Below the pieces are notes generated by a model that was given only the letters and a program-made list of their open reading frames with translations, made no database searches and was not told where the DNA came from. DNA of 64,000 nt from Aestuariibius sp. HNIBRBA575 (GTDB lineage Bacteria > Pseudomonadota > Alphaproteobacteria > Rhodobacterales > Rhodobacteraceae): positions 1,453,501-1,517,500 of the forward strand of contig NZ_CP162414.1 in assembly GCF_040932005.1 (NCBI RefSeq), read 5' to 3'. Positions 50,263-59,303 of the stretch are shown here, one piece after another. The stretch's first letter is position 1, and each line of letters starts with the position of its first letter. The position numbers and the translations under genes are program-made.

Positions 50263-51603
50263 ATGAGCGCGGCACATTCGTTTAGCATTCTGATTGTGGA
50301 TGATGACAAATCCATGCGGGCCTCTTTGGTGGAATTGTTAGAAGCTGCAGGCTGGCGGGCGCAATCCGTGTCGCGCGCCACCAAAGTTGCCGACATTTTA
50401 ACCGGATTCATGCCCGATGTGATCCTGTCAGATGTGCGGATGCCGGGCATGTCGGGACTGGAATTGCTATCATCGCTGGATGTCAATTTGGCGCCGCCAT
50501 TGGTGTTGATTTCGGCGCATGGTGACATCCCGATGGCGGTGCAGGCCATTCAGGACGGAGCTTATAGTTTCGTTGAAAAACCCTGTGAACCCCGTCGGTT
50601 ACTGACCATTCTGCGCCACGCCGCAGAACAAAACCGGATGAAACATAGCAATTCCCGCCTAAAGGAACGGCTTTATAATCTGTCCGGTCTGGACCGGGTT
50701 TTATTGGGTCAAAGCCAATCGGTCGTGGATTTGCGGCGCGATATTCTGGATCTGGCCGAAACAGAAGCCGCCGTTTTGGTCGAAGGTGAAACCGGCACTG
50801 GCAAAGAGCTGGTTGCGCGCGCCTTGCACGATCTCAGCGCCAGCCCGGATGCGCCTTTTCTGGCTATCAACTGCGCCGCGCTGTCGCCTGAAACCTTTGA
50901 GGTTGATATGTTTGGCAGCGTGGATGGCGGCGATGGACGTCTGTTGGCCGCATCAGGCGGGACGTTGTTTCTGGATGAAATCTGTTCCTGCCCACCGGCT
51001 GTTCAGGCCAAATTGCTGCGCGTCATTGAGGATAAAACAATTCTGCCCGTTGGAGGCAATCAGCCGGTTCCCATAGACATCCGCATCGTGTCGGCCACCA
51101 ACGAAGACGTGGATCAGGCCGTGCGTGACAATCGACTGCGGCAGGATTTGTTGTTTCGCATCAACACGGTCATCCTGACAATCCCGGCCCTGCGGCAACG
51201 TCGCCAAGATCTGACATTGCTGGCGGCGCATTTTTTGCAGGAATATGCGCGGATTTATGAAATTGCCGTGCCCGAAATCAGTCAGGACGATCTGGCCGCT
51301 TTGGTGGCCCATGATTGGCCCGGCAATGTGCGTGAATTGCGCAATGTCTGCGAACGTCGGGTTCTGGCGGCGCGTCGTGGGGGCGGGTCGATGGGGGCTG
51401 CCATCCGCAGCGATCAGCAATTGGACGATGTGCCAGATACATTACGTGCTGCTGTGGCCGCGTTTGAACGCGAATTGATCGCCAAAGCCGTGCGCGCGCA
51501 TCAGGGCCGAATGGATGCCACCGCCGAAGCCTTGGGCATTGGGCGGCGCACGCTAAACGAAAAAATCGTTAAGCTCAGCCTCGACAAAGATGCGCTGATT
51601 TAG
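50263..51603 (+). CDS. DctD-type response regulator lacking the GAFTGA loop (second copy)
   Basis: A 446-residue NtrC-family regulator: receiver with Asp57 (SDVRMPGMSG), AAA+ domain with Walker A GETGTGKE at 175-182 and Walker B LFLDE, and a Fis-type helix-turn-helix (GRRTLNEKIVKL). The stretch between MFG (216-218) and ASGGT, where GAFTGA belongs, reads SVDGGDGRLLA, so sigma-54 contact is not expected. ATP-binding motifs are otherwise intact. It probably controls dctPQM, whose first gene starts 115 bases downstream. Confidence 0.87.
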   Translation: MSAAHSFSILIVDDDKSMRASLVELLEAAGWRAQSVSRATKVADILTGFMPDVILSDVRMPGMSGLELLSSLDVNLAPPLVLISAHGDIPMAVQAIQDGAYSFVEKPCEPRRLLTILRHAAEQNRMKHSNSRLKERLYNLSGLDRVLLGQSQSVVDLRRDILDLAETEAAVLVEGETGTGKELVARALHDLSASPDAPFLAINCAALSPETFEVDMFGSVDGGDGRLLAASGGTLFLDEICSCPPAVQAKLLRVIEDKTILPVGGNQPVPIDIRIVSATNEDVDQAVRDNRLRQDLLFRINTVILTIPALRQRRQDLTLLAAHFLQEYARIYEIAVPEISQDDLAALVAHDWPGNVRELRNVCERRVLAARRGGGSMGAAIRSDQQLDDVPDTLRAAVAAFERELIAKAVRAHQGRMDATAEALGIGRRTLNEKIVKLSLDKDALI

Positions 51604-51605
51604 CT

Positions 51606-51621
51606 CTGCGGAAATCCGCAG
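51606..51621. promoter_or_regulatory. Inverted repeat before dctP, candidate regulator site
   Basis: CTGCGGA-AA-TCCGCAG is a perfect 7-bp inverted repeat, starting three bases after the regulator stop and 98 bases before the dctP ATG. Its position fits an upstream activating site for the adjacent DctD-type protein. It could also act as a weak hairpin after that gene. Confidence 0.45.
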
Positions 51622-51718
51622 GGCAGGGTGCGGGGCTTGGGCAATTTCCTTCATAGGCAAAGCGGGAAATCTGTCCGATGATGCGGCATCAATTTGCATG
51701 CATCTGGGAGGAAACACC

Positions 51719-52729
51719 ATGCGCAAGTATCTGAACCGCACCGCGATAGCCGCCGTCACACTGGCCTTTGCATCCCAAGCTTTGGCCACGGAATGGAACG
51801 TATCCGTTTGGGGCCAACGCCGCGCGTTTACTGAACATGTTGAACGTCTGGCCGAACTGGTCAGCGAAAAAACCAACGGCGAGTTTACCTTGGTTGTCAA
51901 TTATGGTGGCCTGTCCAACAACAAAGAAAACCTGGACGGCATTTCCATCGGCGCGTTTGAAATGGCGCAGTTCTGTGCAGGCTATCACCGCGACAAAAAC
52001 CCATCGATCACCGTGTTGGAATTGCCGTTTCTGGGCGTGACTTCGCTGGAACAAGAGGTGGAATTGTCCATGGCTGTATATCAGCACCCCGCCGTCCAAG
52101 AAGATCTGGGCCGCTGGAACGCCACATTGCTGATGCCATCGCCATTGCCACAGTACAACTTGGTTGGGTCCGGTGATGCGCCGTCGACTTTGGACGATTT
52201 CGCAGGTCTGAGCGTGCGGGCAACCGGCGGTATCGGTGCTGCGATGGAAACCATCGGCGCTGTGCCCACATCCATGTCCGCCACCGAAGTGCGCCAAGCC
52301 ATGGATAGCGGCATCGTTAAGGCCGTGAGCTTTGCGCCACATGCGCATATGTCGTTTGGCACAATCGAAAACGGCACATGGTGGACCACCAACCTGAACC
52401 CCGGCACAGTGAATTGCCCGGTTGTGGTGAATTCCGATGCGTTGGCGGATCTGTCTGATGAACATCGCGAAGCTCTGCTGGGATCAGTTGACGAAGCGTT
52501 GGATCATTATGTTGATTTCTATTCCAACAACACGATGAACGCCTGGGGTCCTGCATTGGAAGAGCGCGGTATCGAAAGTGTCACCTTCACTGATGCTGAA
52601 ATCGCATCCTTCAAAGAAGCCGCCGCAGCCCCGGCCGCCGCTGCTTGGATCGAAGACAACACAGCACGGGGCCTGCCTGCGCAGGAACTATATGACCTCG
52701 TCACCGGTATGATCGCAGACGCAAACTAA
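51719..52729 (+). CDS. TRAP transporter solute-binding protein (DctP family)
   Basis: A 336-residue periplasmic protein with a signal peptide (LNRTAIAAVTLAFASQALA). The DctP fold is clear: VWGQRRAFTEHVERLAELVSEKTNGEF, a conserved arginine in SVRATGGIGAAMETIGA used for carboxylate binding, and PVVVNSDALADLSDEHREALL. GGGAGGAA precedes the ATG. It captures a carboxylate-type solute for the DctQM permease; the exact substrate is unknown. Confidence 0.9.
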   Translation: MRKYLNRTAIAAVTLAFASQALATEWNVSVWGQRRAFTEHVERLAELVSEKTNGEFTLVVNYGGLSNNKENLDGISIGAFEMAQFCAGYHRDKNPSITVLELPFLGVTSLEQEVELSMAVYQHPAVQEDLGRWNATLLMPSPLPQYNLVGSGDAPSTLDDFAGLSVRATGGIGAAMETIGAVPTSMSATEVRQAMDSGIVKAVSFAPHAHMSFGTIENGTWWTTNLNPGTVNCPVVVNSDALADLSDEHREALLGSVDEALDHYVDFYSNNTMNAWGPALEERGIESVTFTDAEIASFKEAAAAPAAAAWIEDNTARGLPAQELYDLVTGMIADAN

Positions 52730-52749
52730 GCGCGACATCCAAAAAAAAC

Positions 52750-52780
52750 CGCCCCGCATTTGTCGACCAGATGCGGGGCG
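52750..52780 (+). terminator. Stem-loop between dctP and dctQ
   Basis: CGCCCCGCAT (52750-52759) pairs perfectly with ATGCGGGGCG (52771-52780). No T-run follows. Such hairpins often protect the binding-protein mRNA and reduce read-through to permease genes, giving more binding protein than permease. Confidence 0.6.
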
Positions 52781-52811
52781 CATTGCATTTTCACCGGAAA
52801 GGAGATCCGCC

Positions 52812-53444
52812 ATGGCTGGATCATCTCTGGTTCTGTCTGACGACAGTGTTCTTAGTAAAATTGACAGACATTTATACCGCATCGAAGGCGTCATGGCCCT
52901 GATGTCGGGGTTGGCGGTGTTTTCGCTGATGATTTTGGCGGTAGTATCTGTGGGCGGGCGCAACCTGTTAGGAAGCCCGCTGCCGGGATATGTGGACTGG
53001 ATCGAACAGGCCATGCCGTTGATCGCGTTTATGGGCATCGCCTTTACCCAGCGTGACGGGGGGCATATTCGTATGGATATGGTTGTCGGCGCGCTGCGCG
53101 GGCGCACATTATGGCTGGTCGAATTGATCACAACCTTGGCGATTTTGCTGCTGATGGTGCTGCTGGTCTGGGGCAGCTGGGCGCATTTTGCCCGCAGCTT
53201 TGATTTTTCTGCCCCCTTGTGGAGCCGCGACAGTTCGATGGATATCGCATTGCCGCTATGGCCGGCCAAATTACTGGCGCCGGTTGCGTTTGGCGTGTTG
53301 TGCCTGCGACTGGTCCTACAGGTTTGGGCCTATGGGCGCGCGTTTATCCGCAACGAAGAAACCCCCGTGGCCGTGCCGATGATCGCCAATGCCGCAAAAC
53401 AAGCCGCAATGGAAGCCGAGCAAGTCTCGGGCCATGATTCTTAG
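52812..53444 (+). CDS. TRAP transporter small permease (DctQ family)
   Basis: A 210-residue membrane protein with four hydrophobic segments (LMSGLAVFSLMILAVVSVGGRNLL; ITTLAILLLMVLLVWGSW; PVAFGVLCLRLVLQVW). VDWIEQAMPLIAFMGIAFTQRDGGHIRMD is typical of DctQ. AAGGAGATC, almost the full anti-16S match, precedes the ATG, giving strong initiation. dctM follows after 5 bases. Confidence 0.9.
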   Translation: MAGSSLVLSDDSVLSKIDRHLYRIEGVMALMSGLAVFSLMILAVVSVGGRNLLGSPLPGYVDWIEQAMPLIAFMGIAFTQRDGGHIRMDMVVGALRGRTLWLVELITTLAILLLMVLLVWGSWAHFARSFDFSAPLWSRDSSMDIALPLWPAKLLAPVAFGVLCLRLVLQVWAYGRAFIRNEETPVAVPMIANAAKQAAMEAEQVSGHDS

Positions 53445-53449
53445 GGTGA

Positions 53450-54856
53450 ATGAATATGGAACCGATTGAAATTGGCCTGATTGTTTCGGGTGGGTTGCTG
53501 GTCTTTGTGGTGCTGGGGATGCGTGTGGCCTTTGCTGCGGGCATGGCAGGCATGATCGGCCTGATCTGGATTTTCTGGGCAAAATTTGGCTATGATCCGG
53601 GCCGCTTTGGCAAAGCTGTGACCGTGGCGGTGAAAACCGCAGGGCAGGTGCCACATTCCAAGGTATCGTCCCAAGCGCTCAGCCTGATCCCGACCTTTAT
53701 CCTGATCGGGTATCTGGCCTATTACGCGGGCCTGACCAAAGCCCTGTTTGAAGCCGCCAAACGTTGGCTGGCTTGGGTGCCGGGCGGGTTGGCTGTGTCC
53801 ACGGTGTTTGCCACGGCTGGATTTGCGGCCGTGTCTGGCGCATCTGTGGCCACATCTGCGGTGTTTGCACGGATCGCGATCCCGGAAATGCTGGCGCTGG
53901 GATATGACAAACGTTTTGCGGCAGGTGTTGTCGCGGCGGGGGGGACATTGGCGTCGCTGATCCCGCCGTCGGCGATCTTGGTGATCTATGCGATTATCGT
54001 GGAACAGGATGTGGGCAAATTGCTGTTGGCTGGGTTTATTCCCGGCGCCTTTTCCGCGCTGATCTATGGGCTGTTGATCATCGGAATGGCCATGACAATC
54101 AAAGGCTTCGGCCCGCCCGTATCCGGGTTTACGTGGCGCGAACGGTTTATGTCTTTGCCCCCCGCATTGCCGATTGTGTTTGTTGTCGTGACGATCATTT
54201 TCTTTGTCTACAACCCATTTGGCGGCGATGCATGGGGCACGCCCACCGAAGGCGGCGCAATCGGGGCCTTTGTCGTATTCTTGATGGCGCTATATCAAGG
54301 GATGCGTTGGAAACAGCTGCGCGATGCCTTGCTGGAAACCGCCAAGCTGAGCGTGATGATTTTCACCATCATTTGGGGCGTGCTGATCTATGTTCGGTTC
54401 CTTGGCTTTGCGCAATTACCCGCCGCGTTTTCCGATTGGATCACGTCCCTGACCATGTCGCCCATGTTGATCCTGATCTGCATCCTGTTGGCCTATGCGG
54501 TGCTGGGTATGTTCATGGATGCGATTGGCATGCTGTTGCTGACATTGCCGGTGGTGTATCCGGCGGTCATGGCGCTAAATGGCGGCGCTGATGTGGCGGC
54601 GATCGATTCCACCTTTGGGATGTCGGGGCCGATGTGTGCAATCTGGTTTGGGATTCTGGTGGTGAAAATGGCGGAATTCTGTCTGATCACACCACCCATT
54701 GGGTTGAACTGCTTTGTGGTGGCGGGCGTGCGCGATGACCTAAGCGTGCAGGACGTGTTCAAAGGCGTGACGCCGTTTTTCATCGCAGATGCCATCACCA
54801 TCGGGTTGCTGGTCGCGTTCCCGGCGATTGTGTTGTGGTTGCCATCCCAAGTCTGA
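53450..54856 (+). CDS. TRAP transporter large permease (DctM family)
   Basis: A 468-residue membrane protein with about twelve membrane segments. GFAAVSGASVATSAVFARIAIPEM and GGTLASLIPPSAILVIYAIIVEQDVGKLLLAG are signature DctM helices, and MFMDAIGMLLLTLPVVYP marks the second half. It carries out sodium-coupled uptake of the solute delivered by DctP. An ATG two codons later is an alternative start. Terminator at 54882. Confidence 0.92.
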   Translation: MNMEPIEIGLIVSGGLLVFVVLGMRVAFAAGMAGMIGLIWIFWAKFGYDPGRFGKAVTVAVKTAGQVPHSKVSSQALSLIPTFILIGYLAYYAGLTKALFEAAKRWLAWVPGGLAVSTVFATAGFAAVSGASVATSAVFARIAIPEMLALGYDKRFAAGVVAAGGTLASLIPPSAILVIYAIIVEQDVGKLLLAGFIPGAFSALIYGLLIIGMAMTIKGFGPPVSGFTWRERFMSLPPALPIVFVVVTIIFFVYNPFGGDAWGTPTEGGAIGAFVVFLMALYQGMRWKQLRDALLETAKLSVMIFTIIWGVLIYVRFLGFAQLPAAFSDWITSLTMSPMLILICILLAYAVLGMFMDAIGMLLLTLPVVYPAVMALNGGADVAAIDSTFGMSGPMCAIWFGILVVKMAEFCLITPPIGLNCFVVAGVRDDLSVQDVFKGVTPFFIADAITIGLLVAFPAIVLWLPSQV

Positions 54857-54881
54857 CAAAACGAACAGACCGATAGAACCG

Positions 54882-54915
54882 AAACGGCGTGAACTGGCAG
54901 GTTTGCGCCGTTTTT
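54882..54915 (+). terminator. Terminator of the dctPQM operon
   Basis: AAACGGCG (54882-54889) pairs with CGCCGTTT (54906-54913) across a 16-base loop, ending in TTTTTC. Confidence 0.8.
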
Positions 54916-55003
54916 CTGTATCAATTCAATATGTTTGCGCAGGTGGGTTTTCGAATGACCCCAGCATCCTTATCTAATGGTCCAGTATTTAAAGGAGCAA
55001 AAC

Positions 55004-55789
55004 ATGAATTGTCACGAAGTTGATTTTGAAATTTTTGGCGACGATATGCAGATCGTCGAGGTTGAACTGGACCCCAGCGAAACCGTGATCGCCGAAGCGG
55101 GCGCGATGAATTACATGGAAGACGGCATCGCCTTTGAGAGCAAAATGGGCGATGGCACCACCCCAACCAAAGGCGTGATGGGCGCGTTGATGAATGTGGG
55201 CAAACGGGTGCTGACCGGCGAAAGCATTTTCCTCACCCATTTTAGCAATCAGGGGCAGGGCAAAAAACGTGTCGCGTTTGCAGCCCCTTATCCGGGCAAA
55301 ATTATCCCGATTGATATGGCCGAAATGGGCGGCGAACTGATCTGTCAAAAGGATGCGTTTTTATGTGCGGCCTTTGGCACGCGCACGGATATTGCCTTTC
55401 AGAAAAAGCTCGGCGCTGGGTTTTTTGGCGGCGAAGGGTTCATCCTGCAACGCCTGCGCGGTGACGGCATGGCCTTTGTGCATGTGGGCGGCACGGTGAT
55501 CCGGCGTGAATTGCGCGCAGGCGAAACCCTGCGTGTTGATACGGGCTGTATCGCGGCGTTCACCGCAGGCGTGGATTATGACATCGAACGCGCGGGCAAT
55601 CTGAAATCCATGGTGTTTGGCGGCGAAGGCCTGTTTCTGGCGACGTTGCGCGGCCCCGGCACCGTGTATCTTCAAAGCTTGCCATTTTCGCGTCTGGCCA
55701 ACCGCGTGCTACAAGCAGGCAGCATCGGAGGCAGCAAAGGCGAAGGGTCTGTTCTGGGCGGGCTGGGGGATCTGTTCGGGGACAATTAA
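55004..55789 (+). CDS. TIGR00266/AIM24-family protein
   Basis: A 261-residue soluble beta-rich protein of the AIM24/TIGR00266 family: [42 protein letters not shown]-like [12 protein letters not shown] and [21 protein letters not shown]. The C-terminus is glycine-rich and ends in a short helix. AAAGGAG precedes the ATG. The bacterial function is unknown; the yeast relative is mitochondrial. Confidence 0.87.
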   Translation: MNCHEVDFEIFGDDMQIVEVELDPSETVIAEAGAMNYMEDGIAFESKMGDGTTPTKGVMGALMNVGKRVLTGESIFLTHFSNQGQGKKRVAFAAPYPGKIIPIDMAEMGGELICQKDAFLCAAFGTRTDIAFQKKLGAGFFGGEGFILQRLRGDGMAFVHVGGTVIRRELRAGETLRVDTGCIAAFTAGVDYDIERAGNLKSMVFGGEGLFLATLRGPGTVYLQSLPFSRLANRVLQAGSIGGSKGEGSVLGGLGDLFGDN

Positions 55790-55870
55790 CCGACAATTCG
55801 ATCCTAACTGATCCTGACAGGGCTTTAAAACACGCTGGACTTGGGGGGCATTTCCGCTTCAACTCGGCAC

Positions 55871-57190
55871 ATGATATTGGCCCTGTCACATCCCATTTTT
55901 AGGTGCCTTTTTGCTGCGCAAATCTTGGCGTTGCTCGGCACGGGGCTGGCCAGTGTCGCGCTGGCCCTGATGGCGTTTGATTTGGCACCTGACCGGGCCG
56001 CGCGTGTATTGGCGACGGTCCTGACGATCAAAATGCTGGCCTATGTCTTTGTCGCGCCCTTGGCCCAAGGGGTGTTGGGGCATCTGCCACGGCGACAGGT
56101 TTTGATCGCGCTGGATATCATGCGTGCCCTGGCCGTCGCGGGGCTGTTTTTTGCCACAGATACATGGCAAATCTACGGGCTGATATTTTTGATGCAGGCC
56201 GCATCAGCGGGATTCACCCCAACGTTTCAGGCCACAATCCCCGATATTCTAACCGACGAAGACACCTATACCCAAGCCCTATCCCTGTCGCGATTGGCCT
56301 ATGATCTAGAAAGCCTGATCAGCCCGGTTCTGGCAGCTATGCTGTTGTTTTTACTACCACCTGTTGGGTTGTTTATCCTCACGGGGGTTGGGTTTATCGC
56401 CTCGGCCCTGCTGATAAAATCGGTGAGCATTCCCAGTATCGCAACACAGCCTGCTCGATCATTTAAGGACCGGCTGACACGTGGTTCGCGAATTTATCTG
56501 GCGACCCCGCGGTTGCGGGGCCTATTGGCCCTGAACCTGTCCATCGCTGCGATTGCCGCAATGGTTCTGGTTAATACCGTTGTGTTGGTTCAGCAGGATT
56601 TGCATCTGTCCCAGCAACATGTCGCATTTGCCATCGCTGCATTTGGCGGGGGATCAATGCTGATTGCGCTGATCCTGCCGATGGGCTTGCGTCATTGGGC
56701 CGACCGCAATGTCATGATCTGGGGCGCGGTCGGGGCTTTGTGCTCACTTGTGATGTTGCTGATATCGTCATTTGTGAGCGGTCTGACTTGGGGCTATCTA
56801 TTGATCAGTTGGGCCGGAATTGGAATGGGGTTTTCAGCCGTCATGACCCCATCTGGCCGGTTGCTGCGCCGGTCCGCCCATATCGAAGATCGCAGCGCTG
56901 TTTTTGCCGCGCAATTTGCACTGTCGCATATGTGTTGGCTGATCACCTATCCGCTGGCGGGCGTTTTGATGACCGGGCTTGGAACCTCAGCCGCATTGAT
57001 CGGATTGGCATGTGTCGGGGCAATCGGGATTGGCATCGCCCTGATGGTTTGGCATGGAAATTTGGATCAAAGCCCGGCCCATGCTCATCCGGAATTGGCG
57101 CCTGATCACCCACATTTACAGGGGGCAGGGCCGCATCACCATCCGATAGTCATAGATGATCTGCACCACCATTGGCCGCGCATGCCCTAA
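55871..57190 (+). CDS. MFS transporter with histidine-rich C-terminal tail
   Basis: A 439-residue membrane protein with about twelve membrane segments of the major facilitator superfamily (MFS_1/MFS_3-like; LGHLPRRQVLIALD forms the loop 2-3 motif). The unusual part is the tail after the last helix: eleven histidines in about 48 residues, in clusters AHAH, DHPH, PHHH and LHHH. Histidine-rich ends commonly bind nickel, zinc or cobalt, so metal export or metal-gated transport is plausible. The ATG at 55871 opens the first helix; the frame begins at 55841. No ribosome site is obvious. Confidence 0.8.
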   Translation: MILALSHPIFRCLFAAQILALLGTGLASVALALMAFDLAPDRAARVLATVLTIKMLAYVFVAPLAQGVLGHLPRRQVLIALDIMRALAVAGLFFATDTWQIYGLIFLMQAASAGFTPTFQATIPDILTDEDTYTQALSLSRLAYDLESLISPVLAAMLLFLLPPVGLFILTGVGFIASALLIKSVSIPSIATQPARSFKDRLTRGSRIYLATPRLRGLLALNLSIAAIAAMVLVNTVVLVQQDLHLSQQHVAFAIAAFGGGSMLIALILPMGLRHWADRNVMIWGAVGALCSLVMLLISSFVSGLTWGYLLISWAGIGMGFSAVMTPSGRLLRRSAHIEDRSAVFAAQFALSHMCWLITYPLAGVLMTGLGTSAALIGLACVGAIGIGIALMVWHGNLDQSPAHAHPELAPDHPHLQGAGPHHHPIVIDDLHHHWPRMP

Positions 57191-57269
57191 ATGACCACAT
57201 TGGCATTTCAATCCGCAGGCACATGCTGTTACGCGGTTCCAATGTCCAACTGAACAGCATGCCCCCGCG

Positions 57270-57869
57270 TTATGCCTTTTGCGCTTGGTGCCACAGCTCA
57301 AATTCTTCGCTATGTTTGCGTTCAAATTTGGCTAAGGTTTTCGCAGAAAGCGGTGTGTCCATTTTCGGCGACACATTGCGCTGCGGCAGAGAAATGGACA
57401 TTTCCAGTCGATCCTCAAGAAAAGCAATCAATTTGTCCATCTGTTCGTATTGAAACAGATGATCGACGCCCAAATTGCCGTCTTTATCAGTCAAAAACCG
57501 GGTTTGGGACCCTATATCTGCATAAGGTGGGCGGTTACCGCGGCAATAGGCATCCACAAATTCATCAAAATTGACCCCTTTGGTCGAATTGGGATGCCCG
57601 TCCAGATCGTCGCGGTGGCGATATCGGTACCAGGAACTCAACCGGCTAACCGGATCGCGAATGACCGCCAAAGTTTCCGGATCCAGACCACCGGCCTGTT
57701 TGAAAAACGGCTTTAGGAATCGCCGGTATCGATACACGGGCGAATGTTTCAGATGGGGCGGATTGCGCAAAACCATTGCGGCTTTGTGTTCCAGCGCGGC
57801 CATTAATGCGGTTGTTCCTGTTTTAGGAATCGACAATATCACCAGCTTTTGATCCCAAAAAACCAACAT
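57270..57869 (-). CDS. Sulfotransferase-family protein
   Basis: A 199-residue protein with the PAPS-binding loop LSIPKTGTTALMAALE near the N-terminus and the 3'-phosphate motif AVIRDPVSRLSSWYRYR, matching bacterial sulfotransferase family proteins that sulfate glycans or lipids. The frame extends upstream to 58067, over the recA promoter, but the ATG at 57869 with GAAAGGCG upstream begins the fold. It is short, lacking a membrane anchor. Its upstream region is shared with recA. Confidence 0.8.
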   Translation of the reverse strand: MLVFWDQKLVILSIPKTGTTALMAALEHKAAMVLRNPPHLKHSPVYRYRRFLKPFFKQAGGLDPETLAVIRDPVSRLSSWYRYRHRDDLDGHPNSTKGVNFDEFVDAYCRGNRPPYADIGSQTRFLTDKDGNLGVDHLFQYEQMDKLIAFLEDRLEMSISLPQRNVSPKMDTPLSAKTLAKFERKHSEEFELWHQAQKA

Positions 57870-57963
57870 ATTATGCAGCGCCTTTCGTAGGTTAGGGGCG
57901 TTTTCAATATGTAAACTACTCTTTAACCATGTTTGGGGGAAGCTAATTGAGGAAAAATTAACT

Positions 57964-58012
57964 TGAAATGTTCTCGTTTTGATCTCATAACAATTGAGAA
58001 CAATCGCAGAAC
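57964..58012 (+). promoter_or_regulatory. recA promoter with LexA (SOS) box
   Basis: TTGAAA (57964-57969), a 17-base spacer and CATAAC (57987-57992) form the promoter. GAAC-AATCGCA-GAAC (57998-58012) matches the alphaproteobacterial LexA consensus GTTC-N7-GTTC in the reverse orientation and covers the expected start point, as needed for repression. Confidence 0.85.
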
Positions 58013-58060
58013 AAAGCGGCGATTGCTGCCCCCGTCGGGGTGTGGGATAAGGAAGCGAAC

Positions 58061-59134
58061 ATGGCAACGGCAGAGCTTTTCAATATGAAAGATAAAGCAG
58101 GCGCAGACAAACAGAAGGCCCTCGATTCGGCCCTGGCGCAAATTGAACGTCAATTTGGTAAAGGCTCGATTATGAAGCTGGGCGGCGAAAACGCCTTGCA
58201 GGAAATCGAAGCGACCTCAACCGGATCTTTGGGGCTGGATATCGCTCTGGGGATTGGCGGCATTCCCAAAGGGCGAATTGTTGAAATTTACGGTCCAGAA
58301 AGTTCCGGTAAAACCACGCTGACATTGCATTGTCTGGCAGAGGAACAGAAAAAAGGCGGCGTTTGCGCCTTTGTGGATGCGGAACATGCGCTGGACCCGC
58401 AATACGCCAAAAAGCTGGGTGTGAACCTGGACGAGTTGCTGATTTCGCAGCCCGACACCGGTGAACAAGCGCTTGAAATCGTGGACACTTTGGTGCGTTC
58501 CGGCGCCGTTTCAATGGTGATCGTCGATTCCGTGGCTGCGCTGACGCCAAAATCCGAACTCGAAGGTGATATGGGCGACAGCTCGGTCGGGGTGCATGCC
58601 CGTCTGATGTCGCAAGCGATGCGTAAATTGACCGGGTCGATCAACCGCACCAATTGCACCGTGGTCTTTATCAACCAAATTCGGATGAAAATCGGTGTGA
58701 TGTTTGGCTCGCCCGAAACCACCACCGGGGGCAACGCGCTGAAATTCTACAGCTCGGTGCGTTTGGATATCCGCCGCATCGGTGCCCTAAAGGATCGCGA
58801 CGAAGTTGTGGGCAACCAAACCCGCGTGAAAGTCGTGAAAAACAAGGTTGCGCCGCCGTTCAAACAGGTGGAATTCGACATCATGTATGGCGAAGGCATT
58901 TCCAAAATGGGTGAATTGCTGGATCTGGGCGTCAAAGCTGGCGTCGTCGAAAAGGCGGGATCGTGGTTCAGCTATGGCGATGAACGGATCGGGCAGGGGC
59001 GTGAAAACGCCAAAACTTTCCTGCGCGAAAACAAACAGATGGCCTATGAAATCGAAGATCAGATCCGTGCGGCGCATGGGTTGGACTTTGATGCGCCGCC
59101 AATCGGTGAAGGTGACGACGTCGTCGAAGCGTAA
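58061..59134 (+). CDS. recA: Recombinase RecA
   Basis: A 357-residue strand-exchange protein and LexA co-protease. Walker A reads [74 protein letters not shown] are diagnostic. The ATG at 58061 with AAGGAAG upstream is the usual start; the frame begins at 58040. Control by the LexA box just upstream. The C-terminal tail is acidic, as expected. Confidence 0.98.
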   Translation: MATAELFNMKDKAGADKQKALDSALAQIERQFGKGSIMKLGGENALQEIEATSTGSLGLDIALGIGGIPKGRIVEIYGPESSGKTTLTLHCLAEEQKKGGVCAFVDAEHALDPQYAKKLGVNLDELLISQPDTGEQALEIVDTLVRSGAVSMVIVDSVAALTPKSELEGDMGDSSVGVHARLMSQAMRKLTGSINRTNCTVVFINQIRMKIGVMFGSPETTTGGNALKFYSSVRLDIRRIGALKDRDEVVGNQTRVKVVKNKVAPPFKQVEFDIMYGEGISKMGELLDLGVKAGVVEKAGSWFSYGDERIGQGRENAKTFLRENKQMAYEIEDQIRAAHGLDFDAPPIGEGDDVVEA

Positions 59135-59165
59135 CCCACCGTTGAATAATCAACAAAATGACGTG

Positions 59166-59191
59166 AAAGGCCGGGGTTTTCCCGGCCTTTT
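59166..59191 (+). terminator. Terminator of recA
   Basis: AAAGGCCGGG (59166-59175), loop GTTTT and CCCGGCCTTT (59181-59190) form a perfect 10-bp stem ending in TTTT. Confidence 0.92.
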
Positions 59192-59303
59192 GCCGTTCTG
59201 GCTGGACGATGGGCGGACGGGGGGCTAAATTTGTAGAAACGCCAGATTTCTGGCCAGTCTTTGCCCATATCGCCCAAATGGACGCCGTTCCCAAAGGACC
59301 CTC

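Noticed and set aside
51604-51718. Search for a sigma-54 promoter before dctP
   Set aside because: No GG-N10-GC element with a credible TGGC/TTGC context was found, in keeping with the missing GAFTGA loop.
57870-58067. N-terminal extension of the sulfotransferase over the recA promoter
   Set aside because: It would cover the LexA box and has no family similarity; the ATG at 57869 fits the fold.
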